Assembly (NCBI GenBank): GCA_016709025.1
Contig: JADJEQ010000046.1
Span: forward strand, 62,001 to 126,000
DNA from: Bacteroidales bacterium
GTDB lineage: Bacteria; Bacteroidota; Bacteroidia; Bacteroidales; Lentimicrobiaceae
Reading direction: 5' to 3'
DNA length: 64,000 bases
Shown here: positions 44,112 to 53,785 of the stretch, in pieces
Numbering within the stretch: position 1 is the first letter of the stretch
Layout of the letters: every line of letters starts with the position of its first letter
Position numbers and translations under genes: made by a program
Notes under the pieces: model-generated
The model's database searches: none
What the model saw: only the letters and a program-made list of their open reading frames with translations
What the model was told of the DNA's origin: nothing

Positions 44112-45479
44112 TTAAAATATCAAAGTGAAAACAGCGCCTTCATTGGGCTTCGACTTTACCGTAATGGTGCCCTTGTGAAGGTGCATGATCTGCCTTGACA
44201 AACTCAACCCTATTCCTGATCCTTCTTTCTTGGATGTAAAAAACGGCATAAAAATCTTATCCAGGATATCGGGTTTTATACCAGTGCCGTTATCTGCAAA
44301 ATCGATACTAATTCTCCCGTTATTGTTAAGGGATGCGGTAACTGAAATAATTGGCTGCACAGATTCCTTAACTGCATCAATGGCATTGAGTAGAAGGTTA
44401 ATCACCACCTGGTCAATCAGATCAGGATCAGCAGTTAACATCAGGTCTTCAGGAAATACCCTTGCGTTGCAATGAATCCCGAATTTATCCATTTTTGGCC
44501 TGAGAAGTGAATGAGCCCGGTCGAAAATCTCTTTAACAGGAAAATACCTGAAGTTGGGCCTGGGAATTCTGGTAAGGTTTCGATAGGTTTCAACAAATGT
44601 CAGTAAACCCTGACTCCTGCTGCTGATGGTGGAAAGTGCCTGCTGAATACTTTCTATATCATCATCGTCAAGCTTGCGAAGACTATATAAGTTGTTTTGA
44701 TCGCTTTCAAGCAGCATTTCCTGCACTGTAGACGCCAGGGATGAGATCGGGGTAATGGAATTCATGATTTCGTGCGTTAGCACCCTGATCAGTTTCTGCC
44801 ATGATTCAATTTCCTTTTCTTCTAATTCAGAACTGATGTTTTGTAGTGAAACCAGTAAAAATTCCTCACCCCGCATTCTGAATTCAGTGGCATAAACAGA
44901 TAGTTGCTGCAACTCATCTTCAACAACCAGTTTGATCAGTTGTTTGTCACCTGCTTTCATATTTAATAACAGGCCAGGAAGTTCCTGTTTAATGGAAACC
45001 AGGTCCTGAATTTCCCTCAGATTGTTTATCCTGAGAAGGCGTTTTACAGCATTGTTGATGATGTCAACCTTCCCGTCTTTTCGGAATGCAATAATTCCGA
45101 TGCTCACATGCTGCACTACCGTAAGCAGGTAATTGTAGTGTTCTTCTTTTTCAGCCCTGTTTTTCCTGAATTCGCGGATTACTTCATTAAATGCCCGGTT
45201 CAACCCTTCGAAACTGTGACCAAGGCCCCTGTCGCTGAATGAGGTACTGAAATCGGAATGCCTGATGCTTTCAAGAAATTGGGTAAGCTTTCGGTTGGTT
45301 CGCTCAACATAGCGGATGAGTCCGCCAACCTGAACGATTGCAATCAGCCCGACAATCAGCGAGGTTATTTCATGCTGTTGCCGGTTTATCAGAATTACCA
45401 GAAGAAGCAGGTTGCCTGTAATCAGTAAGATCCTGATAAAAATCCAAAACCTGAATTTTTTAAAGCCCATGTTTCTCAA
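44112..45479 (-). CDS. Sensor histidine kinase (NtrY/NtrB-like)
   Basis: 455 aa. Two membrane helices at about residues 10-31 and 38-55 with almost no periplasmic loop, so it probably senses a cytoplasmic or membrane signal. A coiled linker follows, then a PAS-like domain (about 112-215: VSIGIIAFRKDGKVDIIN). The H-box is LTHEIMNSITPISS with H236, the N-box QVVINLLLNAIDAVK, G1 FADNGTGIKPDI and G2 EGSGIGLSLSRQIM, so the catalytic core is complete. The gene overlaps the upstream response-regulator gene by 20 nt (45460-45479), indicating translational coupling of cognate partners. Confidence 0.92.
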   Translation of the reverse strand: MRNMGFKKFRFWIFIRILLITGNLLLLVILINRQQHEITSLIVGLIAIVQVGGLIRYVERTNRKLTQFLESIRHSDFSTSFSDRGLGHSFEGLNRAFNEVIREFRKNRAEKEEHYNYLLTVVQHVSIGIIAFRKDGKVDIINNAVKRLLRINNLREIQDLVSIKQELPGLLLNMKAGDKQLIKLVVEDELQQLSVYATEFRMRGEEFLLVSLQNISSELEEKEIESWQKLIRVLTHEIMNSITPISSLASTVQEMLLESDQNNLYSLRKLDDDDIESIQQALSTISSRSQGLLTFVETYRNLTRIPRPNFRYFPVKEIFDRAHSLLRPKMDKFGIHCNARVFPEDLMLTADPDLIDQVVINLLLNAIDAVKESVQPIISVTASLNNNGRISIDFADNGTGIKPDILDKIFMPFFTSKKEGSGIGLSLSRQIMHLHKGTITVKSKPNEGAVFTLIF

Positions 45480-46839
45480 TTCTCCTGTACAGAGATGCCC
45501 TCGTCAGGCCTAGCTCCTTAGCAGCCTTGCTGATGTTACCTCCGTGTTTGTCAATTACTTTTCTGATCAGCAATTTCTCTCTTTCCTCCAGGTTGGTGAT
45601 ATCCTCTGTTTCATCAGACTGATCGTTGTCATCAACCTGTGACAGGAAAAAGTCCTGTGGCATTAGAATATTACTTTCACTCAGAATGACAGCCCTTTCA
45701 ACAGCATGCTGAAGTTCCCTGATATTTCCCGGCCAGCTGTGTTTCTCAAGCCTGCGAATGGTTGTCGGATTTATCCGCTTAAGCGGCATCTTATACTTTT
45801 TGCAGTAAATGGCCAGAAAATGCTCAATAAGGGGGGGGATGTCATCAAATCGTTCCCGCAACGGGGGAAGATGGATTTCAACAGTATTGATCCTGTAGAG
45901 TAAATCCTGCCTGAATTTCCCTTCATTAACCATTTGATAGAGCGGCATATTGGTGGCGCAAATCAGGCGTACATCAATAGGGATCTCTCGGTTCGTTCCC
46001 AGCCTTACAACTTTACGATTCTGTATAACACTTAGTAATTTCGATTGCAGATTAAACGAAAGGTTGCCGATTTCGTCAAGAAAAATAGTCCCCTTATTTG
46101 CAGCTTCAAAACGTCCGGCCCTGTCTTCCTTTGCATCGGTAAATGCACCCTTTTTAAAACCAAAAAGTTCACTTTCAAATAATGTTTCACTGATGGCCCC
46201 TAAATCAACACTGATAAAAACTTCGTCTTTTCGAGCCGACGCTCTGTGTATTGCTCTGGCAATTAACTCTTTGCCTGTTCCATTTTCGCCCAGGATCAAA
46301 ACATTCGCCTCGGTTCTGGCAACCTTATCAACGGTGGCCATAACTTTTTTCATTGGGGTTGATTGCCCGATCAGATTCCCGTAAGCCTGATCCTGGTTGG
46401 CAATCAGTACTTTCTGTTTGCTGCGCAGATCCTCAATCTCTTCCTTTGAATGACGAACTTTCAGGTTAGCGGTAATGGTTCCCAGCAATTTCTTGTTATC
46501 CCAGGGCTTAAGGATAAAGTTAGTTGCTCCCTCCTTGATACCCTGAACAGCCAATTCGATATCGCCATAACCAGTTATAAAGATTACGACTGCAAGAGGA
46601 TCAATCTCAATAATCTTGTTCAACCAGTGAAATCCCTCTTTACCGCTGGTCGCATCGCGCGAAAAGTTCATATCCAGTAATATCAGATCGTAATTTTCAG
46701 TCTTCAGCAGTGCCGGCAGATTTTCGGGATTTTTTTCAGTATGAACAACAGTGAAATGTTGCTTCAAAAACAATTTGGCGGCTAATAAAACATCCTGGTC
46801 ATCGTCAACGATCAGGATTCTGGCTTCAATTTTATTCAT
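45460..46839 (-). CDS. Sigma-54-dependent response regulator (NtrC family)
   Basis: 459 aa. Receiver domain 1-125: acidic pocket DDD (12-14), phosphoacceptor D56 in LILLDMNF, FITGYGD and K111. AAA+ domain: Walker A GENGTGKE (184-191), the sigma-54 contact loop GAFTDA (231-236; canonical is GAFTGA), Walker B GTIFLDEIGN, arginine region and PGNIRELQHAVERAVIL. C-terminal Fis-type HTH NISKAAKELGLTRASLYRRI. Works with RpoN. First gene of the unit and divergent from the export operon at 47167, which has a sigma-54 promoter, so that operon is the obvious target. Confidence 0.95.
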   Translation of the reverse strand: MNKIEARILIVDDDQDVLLAAKLFLKQHFTVVHTEKNPENLPALLKTENYDLILLDMNFSRDATSGKEGFHWLNKIIEIDPLAVVIFITGYGDIELAVQGIKEGATNFILKPWDNKKLLGTITANLKVRHSKEEIEDLRSKQKVLIANQDQAYGNLIGQSTPMKKVMATVDKVARTEANVLILGENGTGKELIARAIHRASARKDEVFISVDLGAISETLFESELFGFKKGAFTDAKEDRAGRFEAANKGTIFLDEIGNLSFNLQSKLLSVIQNRKVVRLGTNREIPIDVRLICATNMPLYQMVNEGKFRQDLLYRINTVEIHLPPLRERFDDIPPLIEHFLAIYCKKYKMPLKRINPTTIRRLEKHSWPGNIRELQHAVERAVILSESNILMPQDFFLSQVDDNDQSDETEDITNLEEREKLLIRKVIDKHGGNISKAAKELGLTRASLYRRIEKHGL

Positions 46840-47166
46840 GGATTATATGATTTGCGGTTACTTATCTTGAACCGGCTGGTTTTATTTTTCCTTTAGATTC
46901 AAAACAACAATCAGGCAGCGTTGGTCGGTTTTATTGTCGGATTCAATTATTCCGAATTTTCATTCCTCCTTGCATCCTGCCAATATTTCTTGTAGGTTTG
47001 ATCAGCTAATATACAAACATTGTACGGAAATGAACAAGTATAAGAACGGGTTTGAACAGCCTCAAATTGTTAATAAATTATAAAATAGTGCAAGTACCTG
47101 TTAAGCAATTAATTAACATTAGTGGCACAGTATTCGCTAAAGCGGAATCACAACAATGGTCGTTTC
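46840..47166. promoter_or_regulatory. Divergent control region between the NtrC gene and the export operon
   Basis: 327 bp. Besides the sigma-54 promoter, a weak dyad TTGTACGGAAATGAACAA (47020-47037) sits about 100 bp upstream of it, at a typical enhancer distance; GAAC words recur at 47032, 47044 and 47054. Candidate activator-binding sites only. Confidence 0.35.
47123..47138 (+). promoter_or_regulatory. Sigma-54 (-24/-12) promoter
   Basis: TGGCACAGTATTCGCT against TGGCACnnnnnTTGCW: the GG and GC doublets are exactly 10 bp apart and 15 of the constrained positions but one (C for T just before GC) agree. Transcription would start near 47149, about 18 nt before the ATG at 47167. An upstream in-frame GTG at 47122 overlaps the promoter and cannot be the start if this promoter is used. 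Confidence 0.8.
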
Positions 47167-48420
47167 ATGGACAGGATAATTGAAAAGAAAAAATGGACTC
47201 CCGGTAAATTGCTGGTTACAGGTGGAATCGTTTTAATGCTGGTTTTTCTTGTATGGATGTTTTTATTCAGGGATAACAGGAGCAGGTTGTATGTCGAGAA
47301 AAATCAACTTACCATAACACAGGTTGAAAAGGGTAAGTTCCAGGAGTTTATCCCGGTTGATGGGGTGGTTTTTCCCCGGAATACAATATATATTGATGCT
47401 GTGCAGGGTGGGATAGTAGAAGAGGTATTTGTTGAAGATGGTGCCATCCTGAAACAGGGTGACCCGATTCTTAAACTGGCAAATGCCAATATGGAACTCA
47501 GTTATATGGACCAGGAAACCAGGATGTACGATGCCATCAACAACCTTTCAAATTCCAGGATCAGTCTTGAACAGCTTCGATATACCAGGCAAAAGGAGAT
47601 CATTCAATTGCAATACGAAATCGATAAAATTAAAACAGATTTCAACCGGAAGGAACAGTTTTATAAAGATGAACTGATTTCACGCAAAGAATTTGAAGAT
47701 GCCAAACGCGATTTTGACTATTCGCTGAAACAACTTGAAATTACGCTCAGGCTGCGGAAACTTGATTCAATTGCCGGAGTAGCACAGGGTTCACAAATCA
47801 ATTCATCCATGGAGCGTATGCGCAACAACCTTTCTTTATTGAAGCGCAATATGGATAACATGACCATTAAATCACCGGCCGGTGGAAAGCTGTCGTCGTT
47901 TATCGTTGAGATAGGTCAGACTAAATCAGCCGGAGAGCATCTTGGACAGATCGATCTGATGGACGGCTTCAAACTCAGGGCCAACATCGATGAAAGATAC
48001 ATATCAAGGGTGTTTGCCGGACAAAGAGCAGATTTTGACCTGGGTGGGAAAATTTACAACCTTGAAATAAGTAAAATATATACAGATGTTTCCAATGGTT
48101 CTTTCCAGGTAGATCTGTTATTCGATGGTGAAGAACCTTCCGGGATTAAACGTGGACAAACAGTGCAGCTCCGGGTTCAGTTCTCAGGATCAAACGATGC
48201 CCTGATTGTGCGAAGGGGGGGCTTCTTCCAGGAAACCGGCGGTAACTGGATTTATGTGGTAGATCCTTCCGGTTCCTTCGCTACAAAACGCAACATTAAA
48301 ATTGGCCGGCAGAATACCAGCCATTACGAAGTACTGGAAGGGTTGCAACCGGGCGAACAGGTAATTGTTTCTTCGTACGATTCATTCGGTGGAAAAGAAA
48401 AATTAATTTTCAGAAACTAA
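47167..48420 (+). CDS. Periplasmic adaptor (HlyD/MacA-like) of an ABC export system
   Basis: 417 aa from MDRIIEKKKWTPGK, chosen over an in-frame GTG at 47122 that lies inside the sigma-54 promoter. A single N-terminal helix (about 14-36, LLVTGGIVLMLVFLVWMFLF) anchors it. A biotinyl-lipoyl half (GGIVEEVFVEDGAILKQGD) is followed by a long coiled-coil hairpin (about 105-235), a second lipoyl half (NMTIKSPAGGKLSSF), a beta-barrel and a membrane-proximal domain (GLQPGEQVIVSSYD). This is the domain order of MacA-type adaptors, which join an inner-membrane ABC transporter to an outer-membrane channel. No TolC gene nearby. Confidence 0.9.
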   Translation: MDRIIEKKKWTPGKLLVTGGIVLMLVFLVWMFLFRDNRSRLYVEKNQLTITQVEKGKFQEFIPVDGVVFPRNTIYIDAVQGGIVEEVFVEDGAILKQGDPILKLANANMELSYMDQETRMYDAINNLSNSRISLEQLRYTRQKEIIQLQYEIDKIKTDFNRKEQFYKDELISRKEFEDAKRDFDYSLKQLEITLRLRKLDSIAGVAQGSQINSSMERMRNNLSLLKRNMDNMTIKSPAGGKLSSFIVEIGQTKSAGEHLGQIDLMDGFKLRANIDERYISRVFAGQRADFDLGGKIYNLEISKIYTDVSNGSFQVDLLFDGEEPSGIKRGQTVQLRVQFSGSNDALIVRRGGFFQETGGNWIYVVDPSGSFATKRNIKIGRQNTSHYEVLEGLQPGEQVIVSSYDSFGGKEKLIFRN

Positions 48421-48448
48421 AACAGGATTTATTCTTTTAAAAACAATT

Positions 48449-49153
48449 GTGATGATAAGAACAGTTAACCTGACCAAGATTTTCAGGACCGATGAAGTTG
48501 AAACCACAGCACTCAACAAAGTATCGTTTGAAATTAAAAAGGGTGAATTCGTTGCGATAATGGGGCCATCCGGGTGTGGGAAATCCACGCTGCTTAACAT
48601 TCTCGGCCTTCTTGACAACCCCTCCGAAGGTGAATACTTTTTCTTGAACAATGAAGTATCACGTTTTTCTGAAAAGCAAAGGGCCAACTCGCGCAAGCAG
48701 AATATTGGTTTTGTATTTCAGAATTTCAACCTCATCGACGAGCTGAATGTTTATGAAAATGTAGAATTACCGCTTATTTACCTGGGGATGAGCACGGCTG
48801 AACGCAAGAAGCGTGTTGAATCAGCATTGGAACAGATGCAGATCGCCCATCGCCGCAAGCATTTTCCTCTTCAGTTATCCGGAGGACAGCAGCAAAGAGT
48901 TGCTGTTGCAAGGGCAGTTGTTGCCACACCCCATCTGATTCTAGCCGACGAACCCACAGGTAATCTTGATTCAGCCCACGGTGAGGAAGTTATGAATCTA
49001 CTCGCATCGCTTAACCAGGGAGGCACCACGATTATCATGGTTACGCACTCACAGCGTGATGCAGAATATGCACAACGAATCATCCGGCTTTTCGACGGAC
49101 AGATCATCAATGAGAATATCAAATCAGGACATGCAGATATACCGGTGATATAA
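48449..49153 (+). CDS. ABC transporter ATP-binding protein (MacB/LolD type)
   Basis: 234 aa. Walker A MGPSGCGKST, Q-loop VFQNFNLIDELNVYENVELP (typical of MacB/LolD), signature LSGGQQQR, Walker B LILADEPTG, and the H-loop MVTHSQRDAEYA. The MTRxLxKxF-like opening is MIRTVNLTKIFRTDEVET. A stand-alone ATPase, so the permease must be the next gene. Spacing of 28 nt after the adaptor gene puts all three in one operon downstream of the sigma-54 promoter. Cytoplasmic face of the inner membrane. Confidence 0.95.
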   Translation: MMIRTVNLTKIFRTDEVETTALNKVSFEIKKGEFVAIMGPSGCGKSTLLNILGLLDNPSEGEYFFLNNEVSRFSEKQRANSRKQNIGFVFQNFNLIDELNVYENVELPLIYLGMSTAERKKRVESALEQMQIAHRRKHFPLQLSGGQQQRVAVARAVVATPHLILADEPTGNLDSAHGEEVMNLLASLNQGGTTIIMVTHSQRDAEYAQRIIRLFDGQIINENIKSGHADIPVI

Positions 49154-49205
49154 GTCTGCATACTGGTGCCTTTACAGGACATCACATTGTATTACTCCTA
49201 TTATT

Positions 49206-51617
49206 ATGTTCTCCAATTATCTGACCACCGCCCTGCGTAATTTGTTGCGCCAGAAGTCGTACACCCTGATCAACCTGGCCGGATTATCGGTAGGCATTGC
49301 CTCGTTTTTACTGATAGCGCTCTATGTTCAGCATGAATACGGATTCGACAAGCACCTGAGCAAGCGTGATAACCTTTTCAGGGTTGTTGAAATTCAGAAC
49401 GAACCCGGTGTGGGTGAACAGCATGTCGCCATTACCATGGGGCCCCTTGCCGGAAGTCTTAAAGCCGATTATCCGCAGGTTGTTGATGCCGTCAGGTTTA
49501 TGCCCGGATTCGATATTCAGGTAGTCAGTTATGGAGAAAAATTCTTCATGGAGCGAAGCCTGTACTATGTTGATCCTTCAGTGATTGATATGTTTGACAT
49601 TCACTTCCTTGCAGGAGATCCCAAAACAGCGCTCATGGAACCCATGTCGGTTGTGCTTTCTGAAAAGACTGCCATCAAATACTTCGGTTCTGTAAACAAT
49701 GTAACAGGAAAATCAATGAAGCTCGGTAAACGAAGCTTTTTGATAACCGGTATTATGGAGGAACAACCGCAGAATACACACATGTTCTTCAACATTCTGG
49801 TTTCGGTTTCTTCTGTGGAGAATCTCCCGGATTTTGAATGGATGAAGGGTTGGGGCTCTAATTCCCTAATCACTTATATTCAGCTGGACAGACCTTCTTC
49901 GCAGGAACCCATCGAAAGGGCGTTTCCTGATTTTTTGAAAAAACACGTCTTTAGTCAGGAAGAAGGTTGGGAATACCTGGAGATGTATCTGCAACCAATG
50001 AATGAGGTTTATCTGAATTCTCAACACATAAAATTTCAGAGTGTTTCTGCATCAGGCGATATCAACCTGGTAATTGCCTTCAGTGTTATAGCCATATTGA
50101 TCCTTCTTGTTGCCTGCGTTAACTATATCAATATATCAATCGCAAGATCGGTAAAACGTTCACGGGAAGTCGGGATCAGAAAGGTACTTGGTGCCAACAG
50201 GCTTAGCCTGATTTATCAGTTTATCAATGAGTCATTCCTTTTGACTTTGCTTGCCACGATAATTGCGGTGGGGATGGTCGAGCTGACACTTCCTGAAATG
50301 AATAAACTATTGGCTACCGATTTCAGACTTGACTTCAGGGATAACTATCTCTTTAATGCTGGACTTTTTGCGTTGCTGATTGTTATCAGTCTGGCTTCGG
50401 GTTCATATCCGGCTTTTTATTTATCCAGGCTGCAACCGGTTCATATTTTAAAAGGAGGAAAAAGTGCCAAAGGCAACAGTAATGGGTACCTGAGCAAGGG
50501 GTTGGTAGTATTTCAGTTTATCATTTCGGTGGGTCTGATGTTTGCTTTGCTGGTGATTCACGATCAGGTTAAATTTATGCAAAAGAAAGACCTTGGTATT
50601 AGCTACCGTGATGCGGTTTTTCTTCCATTTGGTGATGATGAGTCGGGAGAGCATTTTGAACCGTTGAAGGCAGAACTTCTTAAAAATCCGGAAATAAAAA
50701 GTGTTTCCGGAAGTTCATTTATTAATGGGGTAAGCGGAAGCCAGGGACCTGTTTTTGTTGATGATTCAGCCAAAACAAAACTTACTGTACGATTCGGATA
50801 TGTTGATTATGATTTCTTTGAGGCCATGGGTGTAAGTTTTGCTTCGGGCCGCAACTTCGACCGGAAAATAGCTTCTGACAAAGGGGCTGCAGTTATCATC
50901 AATCAGGCTGCTGCCAGAAAACTTGGCTGGGACAATCCGGTTGGAAAGAAATTCAAACCCATCATGGGAGCGGATACAACTACCAAAACCGAAGTGATCG
51001 GAGTCATCAATGATTATCATTATTATTCCATGCGAAGCCTGATTGAGCCTGCCGTTTACATTATGGCTCCTGATAGATTTCGTGGTTTGGTTATAGGATA
51101 TTATCCCAGGGCTGATCAACAGAAAGTGCTTAAATTCATAGAAGATAAGTGGAGAAGTTATTTCCCCGGAACTCCTTTTCAGCCGGTTCTGGCCAGTGAA
51201 TATGCAGCTGGTAGCTATAAAAATGATCAGAAATTGTTTTCGCTGTTTGTATATTTTACCATAATCTCAGGTTTGTTATCTGTTCTCGGGTTGTTTGGAC
51301 TTACATCATTGCTTATTGAACAGAAAACCAAGATTATAGGAATCAGAAGGGTTTTGGGTGGGCCGGTATGGATAATAACAGCACGTCTGATCCGCGATTA
51401 TATGATCCTGGTCCTTCTGGCTGGTTTGATATCCTTGCCGGTTTCCTACTACCTGCTTGATCAGCAGTTGGCTCAATTCGCCTACAGGATACACATCAGT
51501 GCTTTTCATATGATATTGTCAGTGGTTCTGCTCTCTGCCATCGCTTTTCTTACCATTGTTTTCAAAGCTTACCGTGCGGCAAAAGCCAATCCCGTTGAGG
51601 CGCTGAAATATGAGTAA
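49206..51617 (+). CDS. FtsX/MacB-type ABC permease
   Basis: 803 aa. N-terminal helix in NYLTTALRNLLRQKSYTLIN (standard MacB-PCD opening) with a hydrophobic stretch LAGLSVGIASFLLIAL, a large periplasmic domain, then FtsX block 1 around 290-420 (LVIAFSVIAILILLVACVNY, RSREVGIRKVLGANR) and a second MacB-type half (about 430-803) with FtsX block 2 (IIGIRRVLGGPVWIITARLI). It ends in the family's A-N-P-V-E-A-L-K-Y-E. This duplicated ~800-aa form is common in Bacteroidota. With the adaptor and ATPase it forms a MacAB-like machine that drives export of an unknown substrate rather than import. Confidence 0.93.
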   Translation: MFSNYLTTALRNLLRQKSYTLINLAGLSVGIASFLLIALYVQHEYGFDKHLSKRDNLFRVVEIQNEPGVGEQHVAITMGPLAGSLKADYPQVVDAVRFMPGFDIQVVSYGEKFFMERSLYYVDPSVIDMFDIHFLAGDPKTALMEPMSVVLSEKTAIKYFGSVNNVTGKSMKLGKRSFLITGIMEEQPQNTHMFFNILVSVSSVENLPDFEWMKGWGSNSLITYIQLDRPSSQEPIERAFPDFLKKHVFSQEEGWEYLEMYLQPMNEVYLNSQHIKFQSVSASGDINLVIAFSVIAILILLVACVNYINISIARSVKRSREVGIRKVLGANRLSLIYQFINESFLLTLLATIIAVGMVELTLPEMNKLLATDFRLDFRDNYLFNAGLFALLIVISLASGSYPAFYLSRLQPVHILKGGKSAKGNSNGYLSKGLVVFQFIISVGLMFALLVIHDQVKFMQKKDLGISYRDAVFLPFGDDESGEHFEPLKAELLKNPEIKSVSGSSFINGVSGSQGPVFVDDSAKTKLTVRFGYVDYDFFEAMGVSFASGRNFDRKIASDKGAAVIINQAAARKLGWDNPVGKKFKPIMGADTTTKTEVIGVINDYHYYSMRSLIEPAVYIMAPDRFRGLVIGYYPRADQQKVLKFIEDKWRSYFPGTPFQPVLASEYAAGSYKNDQKLFSLFVYFTIISGLLSVLGLFGLTSLLIEQKTKIIGIRRVLGGPVWIITARLIRDYMILVLLAGLISLPVSYYLLDQQLAQFAYRIHISAFHMILSVVLLSAIAFLTIVFKAYRAAKANPVEALKYE

Positions 51618-52286
51618 ATAGATTCCGTAGCTGATTGTCACCGACCTTTCTCCGGATGCTAAATCAGTAAGAACATATTTGCACATTGTGTCAGAAGCTG
51701 TTTTATTTTGGTTTTCTCAAACCAGGAAGTCCGGAACTTACCTGTCACTATCTTTTGGCGTTCCGATTGTGCTTTAAGTGAATCCGGTATTATTGATATA
51801 ACTGAATCGGATATAACTAAAATCAGGTTGATTCCGACATTTCAAATTCCCTGGTCATTCTAGTAAATTTTCATGCCCGGAAGTGTTATGGTTCTCATCT
51901 TATATTGACAAATTAAATCCGATTAATCGGTATACCTTGATTATAAGAATATTATAATTGAATTGGTGTGTACTTCCTGCTGACTTTAAGGAATAATTAA
52001 CGTCATGAGTAATTCATCCGGATTTGATATCTTTTTTCAATCCAATTCGTTCAGATTACTTCTTTTTTACGGAAAATATAGTACATCAATGAAAATTATA
52101 ACTATAAATAGCATAAAATCAAAGATATAGAATTTTTCATAGAATAGCAAAAATGAATTATACAATAATCAGACATGGTAAAATAATTGATTCCGACTGA
52201 CGCGGAAATTATTATTTAATTGATTCAGGTGAGTTGCTTTATCACTTATCTTTGTTATCCTCAAACTTAAATCGCAAAAAGAGAAA
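51618..52286. other. 669-bp intergenic region, no gene seen
   Basis: AT-rich. No convincing frame or strong hairpin. TTGATTCCGAC occurs twice (near 51829 and 52189). Carries the promoter element listed next. Confidence 0.4.
52247..52254 (+). promoter_or_regulatory. Bacteroidota-type -7 element upstream of the polyamine operon
   Basis: TATCTTTG matches TAnnTTTG, 32 nt before the start codon. A TTG at 52220 is somewhat too far for a standard -33 box. Confidence 0.45.
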
Positions 52287-53678
52287 ATGAAAAACAAGTA
52301 CATTGATCTGATCGAACAGACTTTCGATTTTCCCCAGGATGAATTCAGGGTTGAAGATAATGAACTTTATTTTCATAATATCCCGTTAATGGATATTATC
52401 AAACAATATGGAACACCTTTAAAAATAAGCTACCTTCCCAGGATAAGCCAGCAGATTCAGAAAGCCAAGAAGATGTTTAACGTGGCCATGGCCAAGGCCG
52501 ATTATCAGGGAGATTATCATTATTGCTATTGTACCAAGAGTTCTCATTTCTCCTTCGTTCTGGAAGAAGTCCTGAAAAATGATGTAAACCTGGAGACTTC
52601 ATCTGCTTTCGATATTTTTATTCTTGAGTCACTTCGTGAGCAGGGACTGATAAATCTGGATAACTACATTATCTGCAATGGGTTTAAAAGACCTCAGTAC
52701 ATTGAGAACATCAGCAACCTGATCAACGAAGGGTTCGAGAATACGATCCCGATCATTGACAATAAATTCGAAATTGACCAGCTCGACCGCAACATTACCC
52801 GTAAATGTAAAATTGGTATCCGCATCGCTTCTGAAGAAGAGCCCAAGTTTGAGTTTTACACCTCGAGGCTGGGCATTCGTTACAACGACATCATTCCTTA
52901 TTATGAAGAAAAGATCAAAAACAATCCCAAGTTTCAGCTGAAGATGCTGCACTTCTTTATCAATACAGGCATTAAGGATTCAGCCTACTACTGGAATGAA
53001 CTTTCGAAATGTGTTAACCTGTATTGTCAGTTAAAGCAGATCTGTCCAGAGTTGGATTCGCTGAACATAGGCGGTGGTTTCCCGATAAAGAATTCACTGT
53101 CGTTTGACTACGACTATGAGTATATGGCCGAGGAGATCATTGCCCAGATCAAGCTAATCTGCGACCGCAACAACACCCAGGAGCCCGATATTTTTACAGA
53201 ATTCGGTTCGTATACCGTTGGTGAAAGCGGTGCCACCCTTTATTCCATCATTGACCAGAAACAGCAGAACGACCGGGAGTTGTGGGATATGATCGATTCG
53301 TCATTTATGACTACCCTTCCCGATACCTGGGCCTTGAATCAGCGTTTTATACTTTTGGGGATTAATAAATGGGATTCGGAATATGAACGGGTCTTCCTGG
53401 GAGGTTTAACCTGCGACAGTGAAGATTATTACAATGCCGAAGCCCATTCCAATGCCATCTTCCTTCCAAAGATGGACAACGACGAACCTCTCTATATTGG
53501 TCTCTTCCATACCGGTGCATACCAGGAGTCAATAGGAGGTTATGGAGGTATACAACACTGTTTGATCCCGGCCCCAAAACACATCATCATCGATGTGGAC
53601 GAAGAAGGGGAATATACTACCAAACTATTTGCCAAAGAGCAATCTCATAAGTCGATGCTGAGGATTCTTGGCTATTGA
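52287..53678 (+). CDS. speA: Arginine decarboxylase, Bacteroidota short type
   Basis: 463 aa, the length of the short PLP decarboxylases that start polyamine synthesis in Flavobacteria and relatives. PLP lysine in YHYCYCTKSSHF; barrel motifs ETSSAFDIFILE, ICNGFKRPQYI, FEFYTSRLGIRY, LHFFINTGIKDSAYYW and LNIGGGFPIKNS (phosphate-binding glycines); C-terminal FLGGLTCDSEDYYN (substrate-binding Cys-Asp) and LFHTGAYQESIGGYGG. Reaction by family: arginine to agmatine plus CO2. First gene of the cluster; the agmatinase homologue begins 107 nt later and a deoxyhypusine-synthase-like gene lies beyond, the order recalled for Flavobacteria. Confidence 0.88.
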   Translation: MKNKYIDLIEQTFDFPQDEFRVEDNELYFHNIPLMDIIKQYGTPLKISYLPRISQQIQKAKKMFNVAMAKADYQGDYHYCYCTKSSHFSFVLEEVLKNDVNLETSSAFDIFILESLREQGLINLDNYIICNGFKRPQYIENISNLINEGFENTIPIIDNKFEIDQLDRNITRKCKIGIRIASEEEPKFEFYTSRLGIRYNDIIPYYEEKIKNNPKFQLKMLHFFINTGIKDSAYYWNELSKCVNLYCQLKQICPELDSLNIGGGFPIKNSLSFDYDYEYMAEEIIAQIKLICDRNNTQEPDIFTEFGSYTVGESGATLYSIIDQKQQNDRELWDMIDSSFMTTLPDTWALNQRFILLGINKWDSEYERVFLGGLTCDSEDYYNAEAHSNAIFLPKMDNDEPLYIGLFHTGAYQESIGGYGGIQHCLIPAPKHIIIDVDEEGEYTTKLFAKEQSHKSMLRILGY

Positions 53679-53785
53679 TTTTCGCCTTCTGTTTTATTAA
53701 TTTAGCGGGCCTGTTAGAAATCCGGATAATAAGAGGGAAAGTTCTCTTGTTGTCTGGTAGTAATATCATTGCAAAATATTAAGTT

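Noticed and set aside
47122..47166. GTG at 47122 as the start of the adaptor gene
   Set aside because: It lies inside the -24/-12 promoter; the ATG at 47167 opens a proper basic N-terminus followed by a membrane helix.
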